From contig NZ_SELO01000025.1 in the NCBI RefSeq assembly GCF_004146235.1, positions 1-64,000 on the forward strand: a stretch of DNA of 64,000 nucleotides, given 5' to 3'. This DNA is from Tropicimonas sp. IMCC6043 (lineage in GTDB: Bacteria; Pseudomonadota; Alphaproteobacteria; Rhodobacterales; Rhodobacteraceae). Of the stretch, positions 54,834-63,533 are shown piece by piece. The notes under the pieces were generated by a model, which searched no databases, was not told the DNA's origin, and saw nothing but the letters and a program-made list of their open reading frames with translations. Position numbers and translations under genes: made by a program. The first letter of the stretch is position 1; every line of letters begins with the position of its first letter.

Positions 54834-55775
54834 ATGCTGAAGGCGGCGGAACTGCGCGGCGTCTGGGCGACCGTCCTTCTCGACATCCGGGAGGACGGCA
54901 GCCCGCGTCTGGACTGCATCGAAGAGCAGACGAGCTTCCTCGCGAAGGCAGGGTGCGACGGCATCTACTGCAACGGGACTGCAACCGAATTCCATTGCCA
55001 GGACGATGCGACGTGCGGGCAGGTCATGCAGAGGACCGTGCGGGCCGCAAGGGCGACGGGGCTGCCCGTCCAGCTCGGCGCGGCGCATCCTCTGCCACAT
55101 GGCAGTCTCGATCGGGTGGCCATGGCCGCCGCTCTGCGCCCGGACGCGATCCAGGTGACGTTGCCGGACTGGACCCCGATCGACCTGGAGACAGCGCTGT
55201 CCTTTCTGACGGCATGTGCCGAGGCTGCCAGCGGTTGTCCCCTGGTGCTGTATAACCCGCCACACGCGAAGACGGTTCTCTCGCCCAGCCAGTTGGAAGT
55301 GGTGGCAGACGCGGTTCCGGCCCTGATCGGCCTGAAATGCGGTGGCGGCGGCACCGCCTGGTACGCGCAGATGCGGCCGGTTCTGGAGCGATGGTCCGTT
55401 TTCATCCCCGGCCACTTCTATGCGAGTGGAGTGGGGCAGGGTGCGCATGGCGCCTATTCCAACATGGTCTGCCTCAACCCGAGCGGAGCGGTCCGCTGGG
55501 CTGCGACCTGTCGGAGCACCCCGGACGCGGCGGCGGACATCGAGCAGCGCATCGCGCGCTTCATGGAGGAGGCTATCGCGCCGATCCTGGCGTCGGGAAC
55601 ACCGGGATACGCCTGTGACAAGGCGATGGCGGCTGCGGGAGGTTGGGCGCAGATCTCTTCTCGCCTGATGTGGCCCTATCACGGGGCCACGATCGAGGAT
55701 GTCGAGCGGATCCGGCTGGCGGCGGACAGATGGATTCCGGATTTCATGGAGCGTGACGATGGCGGATCGTCCTAA
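54834..55775 (+). CDS. Second DHDPS-family aldolase/dehydratase
   Basis: 313-aa TIM-barrel protein of the dihydrodipicolinate synthase superfamily. It has a family Tyr at 140 (PLVLYNPPHAK) and the predicted Schiff-base Lys168 in IGLKCGGGG. It diverges from the NanA-like protein: the GGSTGE loop is replaced by CNGTATEF, and it ends in an extra segment of about 40 residues. Reactions of relatives include keto-deoxy acid aldol cleavage and dehydration. It is packed 2 bases after the regulator gene and overlaps the sulfatase start at 55759 by 17 bases. Confidence 0.82.
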   Translation: MLKAAELRGVWATVLLDIREDGSPRLDCIEEQTSFLAKAGCDGIYCNGTATEFHCQDDATCGQVMQRTVRAARATGLPVQLGAAHPLPHGSLDRVAMAAALRPDAIQVTLPDWTPIDLETALSFLTACAEAASGCPLVLYNPPHAKTVLSPSQLEVVADAVPALIGLKCGGGGTAWYAQMRPVLERWSVFIPGHFYASGVGQGAHGAYSNMVCLNPSGAVRWAATCRSTPDAAADIEQRIARFMEEAIAPILASGTPGYACDKAMAAAGGWAQISSRLMWPYHGATIEDVERIRLAADRWIPDFMERDDGGSS

Positions 55776-57135
55776 CGTTCTTCTTGTCATCTCCGACCAG
55801 CAGCGCCCGGACACAATGGGATTTCGCGGCGAGACACCCTGCCGCACGCCGCATCTGGACGGCCTCGCGCGGGACGGCACGAGCTTCGACCGCGCGATGA
55901 CGCCATGCCCGCTCTGCCTGCCGGCGCGCGCGAGTCTGTTCACCGGGCTCTATCCGCATGAGAACGACATGCTCGACAATCAGACGAGTTCTCTGACCGA
56001 GTGCCAGTTGTTGGACCTGTTCCGGGCCAATGGATACGAGGTCAGTTATGCCGGGAAATGGCATATGGGTCACGACAACATCGGGCGTTTCACCGACCGC
56101 GACGCGGGCGACAGCACGCGAGACTATTCCGCGTGGTGTCGTGAGCAGGGGCTGGTGGACGGGTGGACGTTCAACGATCCGCGCGTCCGCACCCATCGCA
56201 CGCCCTCGATGTCCACGCCTGTGGCCCTGCCGCTCGACATGCCGCCGCAGAAGACGAACGACGCCTACATCGCGGATTTCGCGATCGAGCAACTTCGGAC
56301 GCGCGACGTGACGCGCCCGTTCTTCCAAGTCTGCGCGTTCAACGGGCCGCATCCGCCCTTCATGATACCTGAACCGTATTTCTCGATGTATGATCCGGCG
56401 GATGTCGTCGAGCCGCGGAATTTCGGTCCTCAGCCGGGTGAACCCGAGGTGAACCGAACCAGCTACTACCGGAGGCTCTTTCTCGATCACGGCGTCGATT
56501 TCGACGTCTGGCGCAAAAGCTTTGCCGTCTATTGGGGGTTCTGCTCTCTGATCGACGATCAGCTCGGGCGGGTGCTCTCAGAGCTCGACCGACAGGGGAT
56601 CACCGACGACACGATCATTCTTTTCCTGTCCGACCACGGCGAGAACCTGGGCGCCCATGGCCTCTGGCACAAGATGGTCGCCTACGAGGACTCAATCCGG
56701 GTGCCGATGGTCTGGCGCTGGCCCGGCGGATTGCCATCTGGTATGCGGACCGACGCGCCGGTGAGCTTGATAGACGTCGCACCGACATTGGCGGGATTGT
56801 GCGGACTGGAAGCGCGGAAGGACTGGCGCGGCCTTGACCTGTCGTCCGGGATGCCACCGTCGGACCGGCCGCTCTTCGCGCTTCACAGGCCCTTGGGCGA
56901 CTGGATGGGCGCCGAGTCCTGGCGGATGATCGAGATCGACCGGATGAAGCTGGTCTGGCATAAGGGCGGCGCGCAAGAACTCTATGATCTGCGGGCCGAT
57001 CCTTTCGAGACCGACAATCTGGCGGCCGGCGACAGATCACAGGAGCGGGTTGCGGTTATGATGGAGCATCTCATTGCTCAGATGAGTGCCTGCAATGATC
57101 CCCTGACAGAAACGGCCATGGCTGGCGCCGCCTGA
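55759..57135 (+). CDS. Cytoplasmic Cys-type sulfatase (sulfatase 5)
   Basis: 458-aa sulfatase-superfamily protein with metal strand VLLVISDQQ (Asp13), maturation motif C-L-P-A-R at 53-57 and FLSDHGENLGAHG. There is no signal peptide. The start at 55759 lies inside the end of the aldolase gene. The region is otherwise colinear with sulfatases 2 and 4. It closes the plus-strand operon, and the short-chain dehydrogenase gene converges with it 68 bases downstream. Confidence 0.9.
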   Translation: MADRPNVLLVISDQQRPDTMGFRGETPCRTPHLDGLARDGTSFDRAMTPCPLCLPARASLFTGLYPHENDMLDNQTSSLTECQLLDLFRANGYEVSYAGKWHMGHDNIGRFTDRDAGDSTRDYSAWCREQGLVDGWTFNDPRVRTHRTPSMSTPVALPLDMPPQKTNDAYIADFAIEQLRTRDVTRPFFQVCAFNGPHPPFMIPEPYFSMYDPADVVEPRNFGPQPGEPEVNRTSYYRRLFLDHGVDFDVWRKSFAVYWGFCSLIDDQLGRVLSELDRQGITDDTIILFLSDHGENLGAHGLWHKMVAYEDSIRVPMVWRWPGGLPSGMRTDAPVSLIDVAPTLAGLCGLEARKDWRGLDLSSGMPPSDRPLFALHRPLGDWMGAESWRMIEIDRMKLVWHKGGAQELYDLRADPFETDNLAAGDRSQERVAVMMEHLIAQMSACNDPLTETAMAGAA

Positions 57136-57203
57136 CGCGCCGAGTGCCGTCGGTGCGGCGGTCATGGCGCCCCTCCATGCCGCCGGGCTCGCGTCTTCGC
57201 GGG

Positions 57204-58010
57204 CTATTTCCAGATCGAGAAGCCACCGTCGACGACAAGGTTCTGGCCGGTGACATAGTCCGACGCCGAAGATGCCAGGAACAGGGCAGCCCCCAGAATG
57301 TCTTTCCCGTCGCGTCCCATGTGCCCCAGCGGTGTCTTGTCGCCATAGGCGCTGACGAAATCGTCGGGCAGGTCGCGCGGGCCGAACCCGCCGGGCGAGA
57401 TCGCGTTGACGTTAATTCCCATCGGCGACAACCAGCCGGCGAGATCGCGCGTCAGTCCGATGATTCCGGCCTTGGCGGCGGCGTAGTCCACCGGCTGCCC
57501 CTTCATCCCGGACGGCTGATAGATTCGACGGTCACGTCCGACGATGCCGGCTATCGACCCGAGATTGATGATCTTGCCGGCCCCGCGCTCGATCATCCCC
57601 GGCACGACACAGCGGGTGACCAGGATTGTTCCGGTCAGATTGCTGTCGATCACCTCTCGAATATCCGCGACATCGCGCTCGGTCAGGATCGCTTCGCTCT
57701 TCCCGGCCCCGCCGCCGGAATTGTTCACCAGGATGTCGATCTTCCCGAGAGCGCCGATTGCCTCTTCGACCGCACGGTCGATGGAAGCGGTGTCCCTGAC
57801 ATCAAGGGCGAGGCCCACTGCCTGAACTCCGAACTCTTGAGCCAGTCTTGCGGCGGACTGCGCTGCCTTTTCCGGGCGCCGCGAAGTAACTGCCACCGAG
57901 CAGCCCGCCGACGCGAGCGCCGAGGCGATGTCGTATCCAAGATGGCTCGCACCGCCGGTGACGAGGGCGGCCTTGCCGTCCAGGCGAAATGATTTTGGGA
58001 GAGATGTCAT
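57204..58010 (-). CDS. Short-chain dehydrogenase/reductase
   Basis: 268-aa classical SDR with the nucleotide loop TGGASHLGYDIA, the NNSGGG motif, Ser in INLGSIAG and the catalytic Tyr-Ala-Ala-Ala-Lys (VDYAAAKAG). The segment YQPSGMKGQ before the Tyr is family-typical of gluconate 5-dehydrogenase-like SDRs. It probably oxidises a sugar or sugar acid. It is a lone minus-strand gene next to the sulfatase/aldolase operon; an AGGAAG ribosome site precedes the ATG. Confidence 0.88.
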   Translation of the reverse strand: MTSLPKSFRLDGKAALVTGGASHLGYDIASALASAGCSVAVTSRRPEKAAQSAARLAQEFGVQAVGLALDVRDTASIDRAVEEAIGALGKIDILVNNSGGGAGKSEAILTERDVADIREVIDSNLTGTILVTRCVVPGMIERGAGKIINLGSIAGIVGRDRRIYQPSGMKGQPVDYAAAKAGIIGLTRDLAGWLSPMGINVNAISPGGFGPRDLPDDFVSAYGDKTPLGHMGRDGKDILGAALFLASSASDYVTGQNLVVDGGFSIWK

Positions 58011-58602
58011 GGCGTTACGTGCTTCCTTTCCAGCGCGGCCGGCTGGATTATGTGTGCGGCCGATGCGCGACGGAGCGCTCGGGGTATTGGGGTCATGTGT
58101 CGGCCCGGCCCCGGGTCCTCTTCAACACCACAGGCTATCCGGTTGCAATCTTGGAGGGGTCAAGCGGGAGTCAGAGACAGTCGGCGCATGGCAGGCCGGC
58201 CGCATATTGATTCCAATCGGACCGCTGCTGCACTGCTGCGGATCCTGACCCTACGACTGAGACCGGACTGCGCGATTGCGGCTGACCACTTACCGTGATG
58301 AACTTCTTTGAGCTTTCCATTCCCGCCGAAAGGCCCGACCGCGCCGGTTTCCGGAATGCCGTCGCCAACGCGGTGTCGAGGTCGAATCTGCCAGGGTTGG
58401 TTCGGTCCACGGCGACCTGATGAACCGGACTGTGGCGTGCGTGGGAACAGAGGCGCGCCCGGGGTGGGGCGAGACGCCGGTGCTGCACTGTGTCGTGTCG
58501 CTGTCCGACGCACGAGGGATGAAATGCGCATGTGGAATCTGAAGGTTGCCCGGTCTAAACAAGCGAGAATGACTGCTGCATTGTACCCGGAGAACTGACC
58601 GC
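58011..58602. other. Long intergenic region without recognised gene
   Basis: 592 bp between the divergent dehydrogenase and epimerase-like genes. Several overlapping Arg-rich open frames exist on both strands with none clearly coding. It may hold promoters for both neighbours and decayed sequence. I found no inverted terminal repeats or transposase motifs. Confidence 0.45.
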
Positions 58603-59610
58603 ATGTCCCCGTTGAAGATGAGTTGGGATCATGGAGTTGCCTGGGTGGAGCCCGTGGGCGCCATGCTCGGACCGGTGGAATTCCGGATGGCGGACGGAAC
58701 GACAGTGTCGCCGCTGGCCACCGCTCCGTGGGGGAATGACGTCGGTCCGGAGCACGACGCCCTGCCACCGCAGCTAAAGCGCCTGCGCGGTGAGTGGCCC
58801 TGTGTTCCTTTCGGTGCGCCGACGGCGCCCGCTGGGCTGCCGGCACAATGGCAGGCTCGCAGGACCAGTGGAACGGGCGTGGATTTTCACGGGTTTTCGT
58901 CGCAAAACACGTGGGATTGCGTGGAACACGCGCCGGGCCGTGTGGTTCTGGAAATTGCCTATCCTCAAGACCACGCGATCGCCGGGTTGCGGCGGGAGAT
59001 CCACGGGCTGCCCGGAGAAGCGGAGATCGAGATCTCGCTCACGATTTCGGCGCGGGCGGACGTCGCCCTGCCGATCGCGCTGCATCCCGTCTTTGCAGTT
59101 CCCGAAATGCCTTCTGCTGCCGAGATCCGCGCCGATGGTATGAGGGGAGGGCGCAGCTATCCGATCGCCACCGAGCCCGGCGTTTCGCGACTGATCCCCG
59201 ATCAGGGCTTTGACAGTCTCGCCTCCGTACCTGCGACAGGCGGGGCACTTTCGCTCAACCGGCTGCCCTTGCCATTCGATACCGAAGAGATTGTGCAGTT
59301 GTTCGGTGCCGATGGCCGAATCACCTTGCGCAATCATGCCGAAGGCTATGAAGCCTGGGTCGCCTACGACCCTGAGGTCTTTCCCTCGGTGCTCCTGTGG
59401 ATATCAAACCGGGGTCGGAGCGCGTACCCTTGGAATGGGCGCTTCAGCGCCGTCGGGATCGAGCCGGTTCGCGGTGCGTTTGATCTGGGTCCCGAGATCG
59501 GCGCCAATCCCCAGAACCCGATAGCGAAGGCGGGCATTCCGACGGCGCTGACTCTGTCGGCGGGGAAGGATTTCGTGACCACGTACCGTATCGGCGCAAG
59601 TCGCCTCTGA
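58603..59610 (+). CDS. Aldose 1-epimerase/mutarotase-like protein
   Basis: 335-aa protein of the galactose mutarotase-like beta-sandwich fold. Features are a catalytic-type His in LPIALHPVFAVP, the aromatic stretch YDPEVFPSVLLWISNRG and a late GIEPVRGAFDLGPEIG segment carrying the expected catalytic Glu. It is longer at the N-terminus than plain mutarotases, which suggests the DUF4432-like or uronate-type branch. It would interconvert anomers of the sugar handled by the adjacent dehydrogenase and aldolases. Confidence 0.75.
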   Translation: MSPLKMSWDHGVAWVEPVGAMLGPVEFRMADGTTVSPLATAPWGNDVGPEHDALPPQLKRLRGEWPCVPFGAPTAPAGLPAQWQARRTSGTGVDFHGFSSQNTWDCVEHAPGRVVLEIAYPQDHAIAGLRREIHGLPGEAEIEISLTISARADVALPIALHPVFAVPEMPSAAEIRADGMRGGRSYPIATEPGVSRLIPDQGFDSLASVPATGGALSLNRLPLPFDTEEIVQLFGADGRITLRNHAEGYEAWVAYDPEVFPSVLLWISNRGRSAYPWNGRFSAVGIEPVRGAFDLGPEIGANPQNPIAKAGIPTALTLSAGKDFVTTYRIGASRL

Positions 59611-59967
59611 TGGATCGACGCAGTGCTGGAGCCTAAAAGGACTGAATTCACTCGATCTTATGCTGAAAGGCCCGCTCGACCGACGCCGAAATGTCGAGCC
59701 CTACGTCATGATCGGCAAGCCGGACGTATTGCGGATTATGGACGCCGACAGTGTAGAGAGTGTAGGTTGAGAGTGTAGACAGTGTACGCGTAACTGTGAA
59801 GGCAGCGACGATCGTAGACGCCGCAGGTGCCGCGGCAGAATTCAACACCCACTGCGTCTTTCGCGCCGCGGAACTCGCCAAGCTCGCCGGAGATGCAGCG
59901 GCAACCCACTCGTCGTCGGGAAGGTGAAATCCGCGCCATTCGTCCGCTCAAGGTTTGAGAAGTGGCC
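59611..59967. other. Intergenic region with repeated AGTGTA motifs
   Basis: About 350 bp with no convincing gene. AGTGTA occurs at 59750, 59759, 59772 and 59781. The unit AGTGTAGA(G/C)AGTGTA is therefore present twice, 22 bp apart, about two helical turns. This spacing is typical of cooperative regulator sites, and it precedes the hydrolase gene. Confidence 0.45.
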
Positions 59968-60813
59968 ATGAAATCAAAGTTTGTCGATCTGAACGGAGTG
60001 CGCCTGAACTACGGGGAAGGCGCCGCCAATGGTCCGAAGCTCGTGTTCCTTCCTGGCTTCCCCAGGTATTGGACCGAATATCAACCGCTTCTCGAGCAAC
60101 TCACGCCAGATTACCATGTCTTTGCGTTAAGCTTGCGGGGACAGGGCCAGTCGCAATGGTCCCCGCCCTACACGATCTCCAACTACATCGAGGACACCGT
60201 GGCGTTTCTGCGCGAGGTGGTCGGTCCGTCCTCTTTCGGTGTGGCCCACTCCGCCGGCGCATGGTTCGGCCTCGCGGCGGCGAATGATTTTCCAGATCTT
60301 TTCAGTGCCTTTGTCAGCATCGACCAGCCTTTGGATCCGGATGACCACGTCATTGCGCACGGCACAGACACGAGCTCGGTGAAAGCGATGCTGATGGCAA
60401 TGCGGGCTGCCAAAGACGTCGATGACCTCGCTTTCAGGCTGCGCGGGGTACCGACATCGGACGGTCGCTCCTGGGCGGACGAGATGAGTGAAGAAGACAT
60501 CCAAGGCCGCGCAGTTCATCTCAGTGGGGTTGACCCCGAAACCTTCGCCCCTTGGGCCGAGGGCTTGGAAAGCTGGATCCGTGTGCCTGAACTGCGGCGC
60601 TGGCCCGGACAGTACCGCGCCCCGTTGATGTTTCTTGACGGGGATCCGGAGAGAGGGTCGATGCTGACAAGCAAGGCGGTGGAATACAACATGGCTTGCT
60701 ATCCGTGGGCGAAACGGGTCGAGTTGCAGAACCACGATCACATCATGGGTCTCCGCGACGTTCCGGGGCCAGCGGTCGCCGAGATCCGGCACTTCCTTGA
60801 CCGGATTCCCTGA
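59968..60813 (+). CDS. Alpha/beta-fold hydrolase
   Basis: 281-aa single-domain hydrolase of the epoxide hydrolase/haloalkane dehalogenase-like group. It has the oxyanion HG-type loop modified to LPGFPRYW, predicted nucleophile Ser95 in AHSAG and a C-terminal His near 256-258 (HDHIMGL). The nucleophile elbow has Ala where Gly is usual. An Asp in FLDGDPE may be the acid. I prefer the ATG at 59968, after GAGAAG, to the in-frame GTG six bases earlier. The substrate is unknown. Confidence 0.8.
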   Translation: MKSKFVDLNGVRLNYGEGAANGPKLVFLPGFPRYWTEYQPLLEQLTPDYHVFALSLRGQGQSQWSPPYTISNYIEDTVAFLREVVGPSSFGVAHSAGAWFGLAAANDFPDLFSAFVSIDQPLDPDDHVIAHGTDTSSVKAMLMAMRAAKDVDDLAFRLRGVPTSDGRSWADEMSEEDIQGRAVHLSGVDPETFAPWAEGLESWIRVPELRRWPGQYRAPLMFLDGDPERGSMLTSKAVEYNMACYPWAKRVELQNHDHIMGLRDVPGPAVAEIRHFLDRIP

Positions 60814-61013
60814 CCCTCCGACGGGCAACTCACGGGAAAGTGCGCCCGTGCCCCGGGACGGATTGATCTGGTCTCCACGCGGTCCCTGACGCGCTTTGAT
60901 CACGGAGAACCGGTATTGGCCTCGCTTGCCCGCGCCCCCGTTGCGAAGTCAAGTGAAGTGTGCCAGCGGTACCTACGGAAGACTCCGATCCACCCGATGC
61001 TGGGACAGATCAC

Positions 61014-63533
61014 CTAGAACAGGAAATCTGCACTTTCGACAGCCGTCACGCCGATGAGATGCAGAGAGTTTGCGTTGAACGAGATCGTGATGCCGTCGTC
61101 TGTCTGACTGATACCGAGATCCGAATAGCTCGCGCCGGTCTTCGAGAAGTCGAGCCTGTCGGACCCGGCCTGGAAGTCCGTGATCACGTCATGACCCCAA
61201 ATCTCGCCGAACAGGAAAACGTCGTCGCCATCCCAGCCGGTTAGGATGTCATCACCCAGTCCACCGAAGATGGCATTCGCGAGATCATTTCCCATAATCC
61301 GATCGTCGAAATCACTGCCAATTGCGTTCTCTATCTCCACGCCAAAGGCGAGCGCAATGTTATTGGTTCCAGAAGAGGAAACCGTGCTGAAGCTCCCTCC
61401 GAAAAGATCCAGTGTCACGGAATGCGTTGCCCCGGACATGTTGAAAGAATCGATTCCTCCACTGTCCCAAATGGTGACAATGCGATTATCGAGGTCGTCG
61501 AAATAATAGACACTATCTTCGAGTGCGAAGTTTTCGTTTGTCCCGTAGAGATATTGCAACGCGGCAATATCGAAGATCTGGAATCCGTCGACATCCCCGA
61601 AATGTGTCTGATGCTCAAGGCCGGACATTATGCTGTATTGGCGGTTGTCTTCCATCCCATCCAGACCAATAGGGTGGTCAAGGCCGATTGCATGGCCAAG
61701 TTCATGAAGCAGGATCGAGTAGGCGTAGGACCCGACAGTGAAAGTGTCTCCGGAAATGGCGGAGTCGATCCACACATCGCTATAGCGATCGCCGACCGAA
61801 TTGCCGAATGGTTGCCATGCGGTTCCATCACTGTCGCCGCTGAACTCCGCAGTTCCAAAGGTAATCGTTGCGTCCGCGGCGCTTGAAACCTCGACGAAGC
61901 TGATATTTGTGAAGCTCTCGAGCATTTTAAGGATGTCGCGCGTGACGGATCTTTGCTGATCGCTGAAAGCCTGAAATGTGCTGTCGGCGGAGCCGTAATA
62001 TGCGGGAACCGAGTCCAGGAACGTGTAGGTAACGGTCACGGCCGACCCGATTTCGCCCGGATAGTTCAGGCGCGTGCTGTCCGTGTCGCTCGTCAGGGCT
62101 TCCACGTAATATGGCGCTACCGCATCGCTCAGGACGTCGATCGAGACGATGGCGGTCGCGGTGCCGCCTTTGCCGTCGCTGACCGAATAGGAAAAATCGT
62201 CGTTGCCAGAGAAGCCTGCCGCGGGAACGTAAGTGAACGTGCCGTCATCATTCATCGTGACGCTGCCGCCATTCGCGCTCGTTTGGTCATATCCGGAAAT
62301 GCGGAGCGGGTCCGAGTCGGGATCACTGTCGTTTGCCAGGACACTGGTGTCGCTCGTGAAGGACACGTCGGCAGTCGTGGAGAAACTGTCGTTGGTCGCA
62401 ATCGGACTGGCGTTTTCCGGGGTCAGGATCTCGATGAACACAGTCGCGGTCGCTTGGCCACCTTGCCCATCGTCCACCATATACTCGAAGCTGTCGGTCC
62501 CCGACGCGCCGGATGGCGGCGTGTATGTAATCATGCCGTCGGCGCCAACCTGTGCGGTTCCACCTAGGGCTGTCAGGACAGTGGCGGGTTGAACGGTAAG
62601 AGTATCTCCATCCGGATCGCTGTCATTCCCGAGGATACTCACCCCGGGGCTCAACTCGGAGTCGACAAGGGTCGCGAACGTGTCGTTGCGCGCTTCCGGA
62701 GCGTCATTGATCGCCGCGATGTTCACCGCCACCGTCGCCGTCGATGTTCGTCCGTTGGGATCTGCGATGGTGTAGCTGAACTGGTCGCTGCCGTTGATGT
62801 TCTGGTTCGGCCGGTAGGTGATCGTTCCGTCGCCGTTGATCATGACCAGACCCCTGGCGCCAGAGGTTGCCGAGACCAGGGTGATGTCCTTGCCGATATC
62901 GTTGTCGAGAACCCGAATCGTGATTTCTTCGTCCTCGTTGCCAAGGGCGGCGTCACTCATTGCGACTGGACTATCCGTTGACTCGGTCGAAATATCTGCG
63001 ACGTCGACGACTTGATCGTCGAAGGACAGGAACTCGACATTCCGAAGAACGTCGGTCTCACCGAGAGAGTTGGTTGCCAAGAGATCGGTCCCGTCCCACA
63101 GGAACGTGTAATCAGCAAACGATCCCTCAAAAATCGCCGTGTCGACTCCTTCGCCTCCGTCGATTTCGTCCGATCCGCCACCGCCCGCCAGAAGGTCATC
63201 TCCGGCGTCACCGAACAACATGTCGTCCCCGCCGAGCCCGTAGAGGCTGTTGTTGCCCTGATTTCCCAGAAGAATATTGTCCTCGTCATTGCCCGTCCCG
63301 GAGAGGTCTTCGCTCCCGGTGAGTTCCAGGATTTCAAGGAATTCTCCCAGGATCCAATCGGTTGACGAGATCACGCGGTCGGTTCCGCCGTTGCTTTTCT
63401 CGCTGATCGTGTCTTCCTGGTCGTCGACAAGGTACGTGTCGTTTCCGCGACCTCCTACGAGAAGGGCTGACTCGCCGATCGCAGAAAGGATGTCGTCATC
63501 GTTGGTGCCCGAGAGGCGCGTCTTCCTTGCCAT
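61014..63533 (-). CDS. Secreted RTX metalloprotease with cadherin-like repeats (serralysin type)
   Basis: 839-aa calcium-binding protein, probably exported by a type I secretion system. N-terminal RTX nonapeptide repeats (about 8-135, such as GGRGNDTYL and GDAGDDLL) are followed by three cadherin/VCBS-like domains (about 195-470, each with NDSDPDGD-type motifs). An M10 metzincin protease domain (about 474-680) has zinc motif HELGHAIGLDH at 610-620 and Met-turn SIMS at Met636. A second RTX block lies near the C-terminus (GNDLANAIFGGLGDDILTG). The start at 63533 follows a GAGGGA site. The protease sits near the C-terminus, unlike classical serralysins. No secretion genes are in the window. Confidence 0.9.
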   Translation of the reverse strand: MARKTRLSGTNDDDILSAIGESALLVGGRGNDTYLVDDQEDTISEKSNGGTDRVISSTDWILGEFLEILELTGSEDLSGTGNDEDNILLGNQGNNSLYGLGGDDMLFGDAGDDLLAGGGGSDEIDGGEGVDTAIFEGSFADYTFLWDGTDLLATNSLGETDVLRNVEFLSFDDQVVDVADISTESTDSPVAMSDAALGNEDEEITIRVLDNDIGKDITLVSATSGARGLVMINGDGTITYRPNQNINGSDQFSYTIADPNGRTSTATVAVNIAAINDAPEARNDTFATLVDSELSPGVSILGNDSDPDGDTLTVQPATVLTALGGTAQVGADGMITYTPPSGASGTDSFEYMVDDGQGGQATATVFIEILTPENASPIATNDSFSTTADVSFTSDTSVLANDSDPDSDPLRISGYDQTSANGGSVTMNDDGTFTYVPAAGFSGNDDFSYSVSDGKGGTATAIVSIDVLSDAVAPYYVEALTSDTDSTRLNYPGEIGSAVTVTYTFLDSVPAYYGSADSTFQAFSDQQRSVTRDILKMLESFTNISFVEVSSAADATITFGTAEFSGDSDGTAWQPFGNSVGDRYSDVWIDSAISGDTFTVGSYAYSILLHELGHAIGLDHPIGLDGMEDNRQYSIMSGLEHQTHFGDVDGFQIFDIAALQYLYGTNENFALEDSVYYFDDLDNRIVTIWDSGGIDSFNMSGATHSVTLDLFGGSFSTVSSSGTNNIALAFGVEIENAIGSDFDDRIMGNDLANAIFGGLGDDILTGWDGDDVFLFGEIWGHDVITDFQAGSDRLDFSKTGASYSDLGISQTDDGITISFNANSLHLIGVTAVESADFLF

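Noticed and set aside
58160-58846. 228-codon minus-strand frame upstream of the epimerase-like gene
   Set aside because: It overlaps the start of the epimerase-like gene on the other strand and has no recognisable domain.
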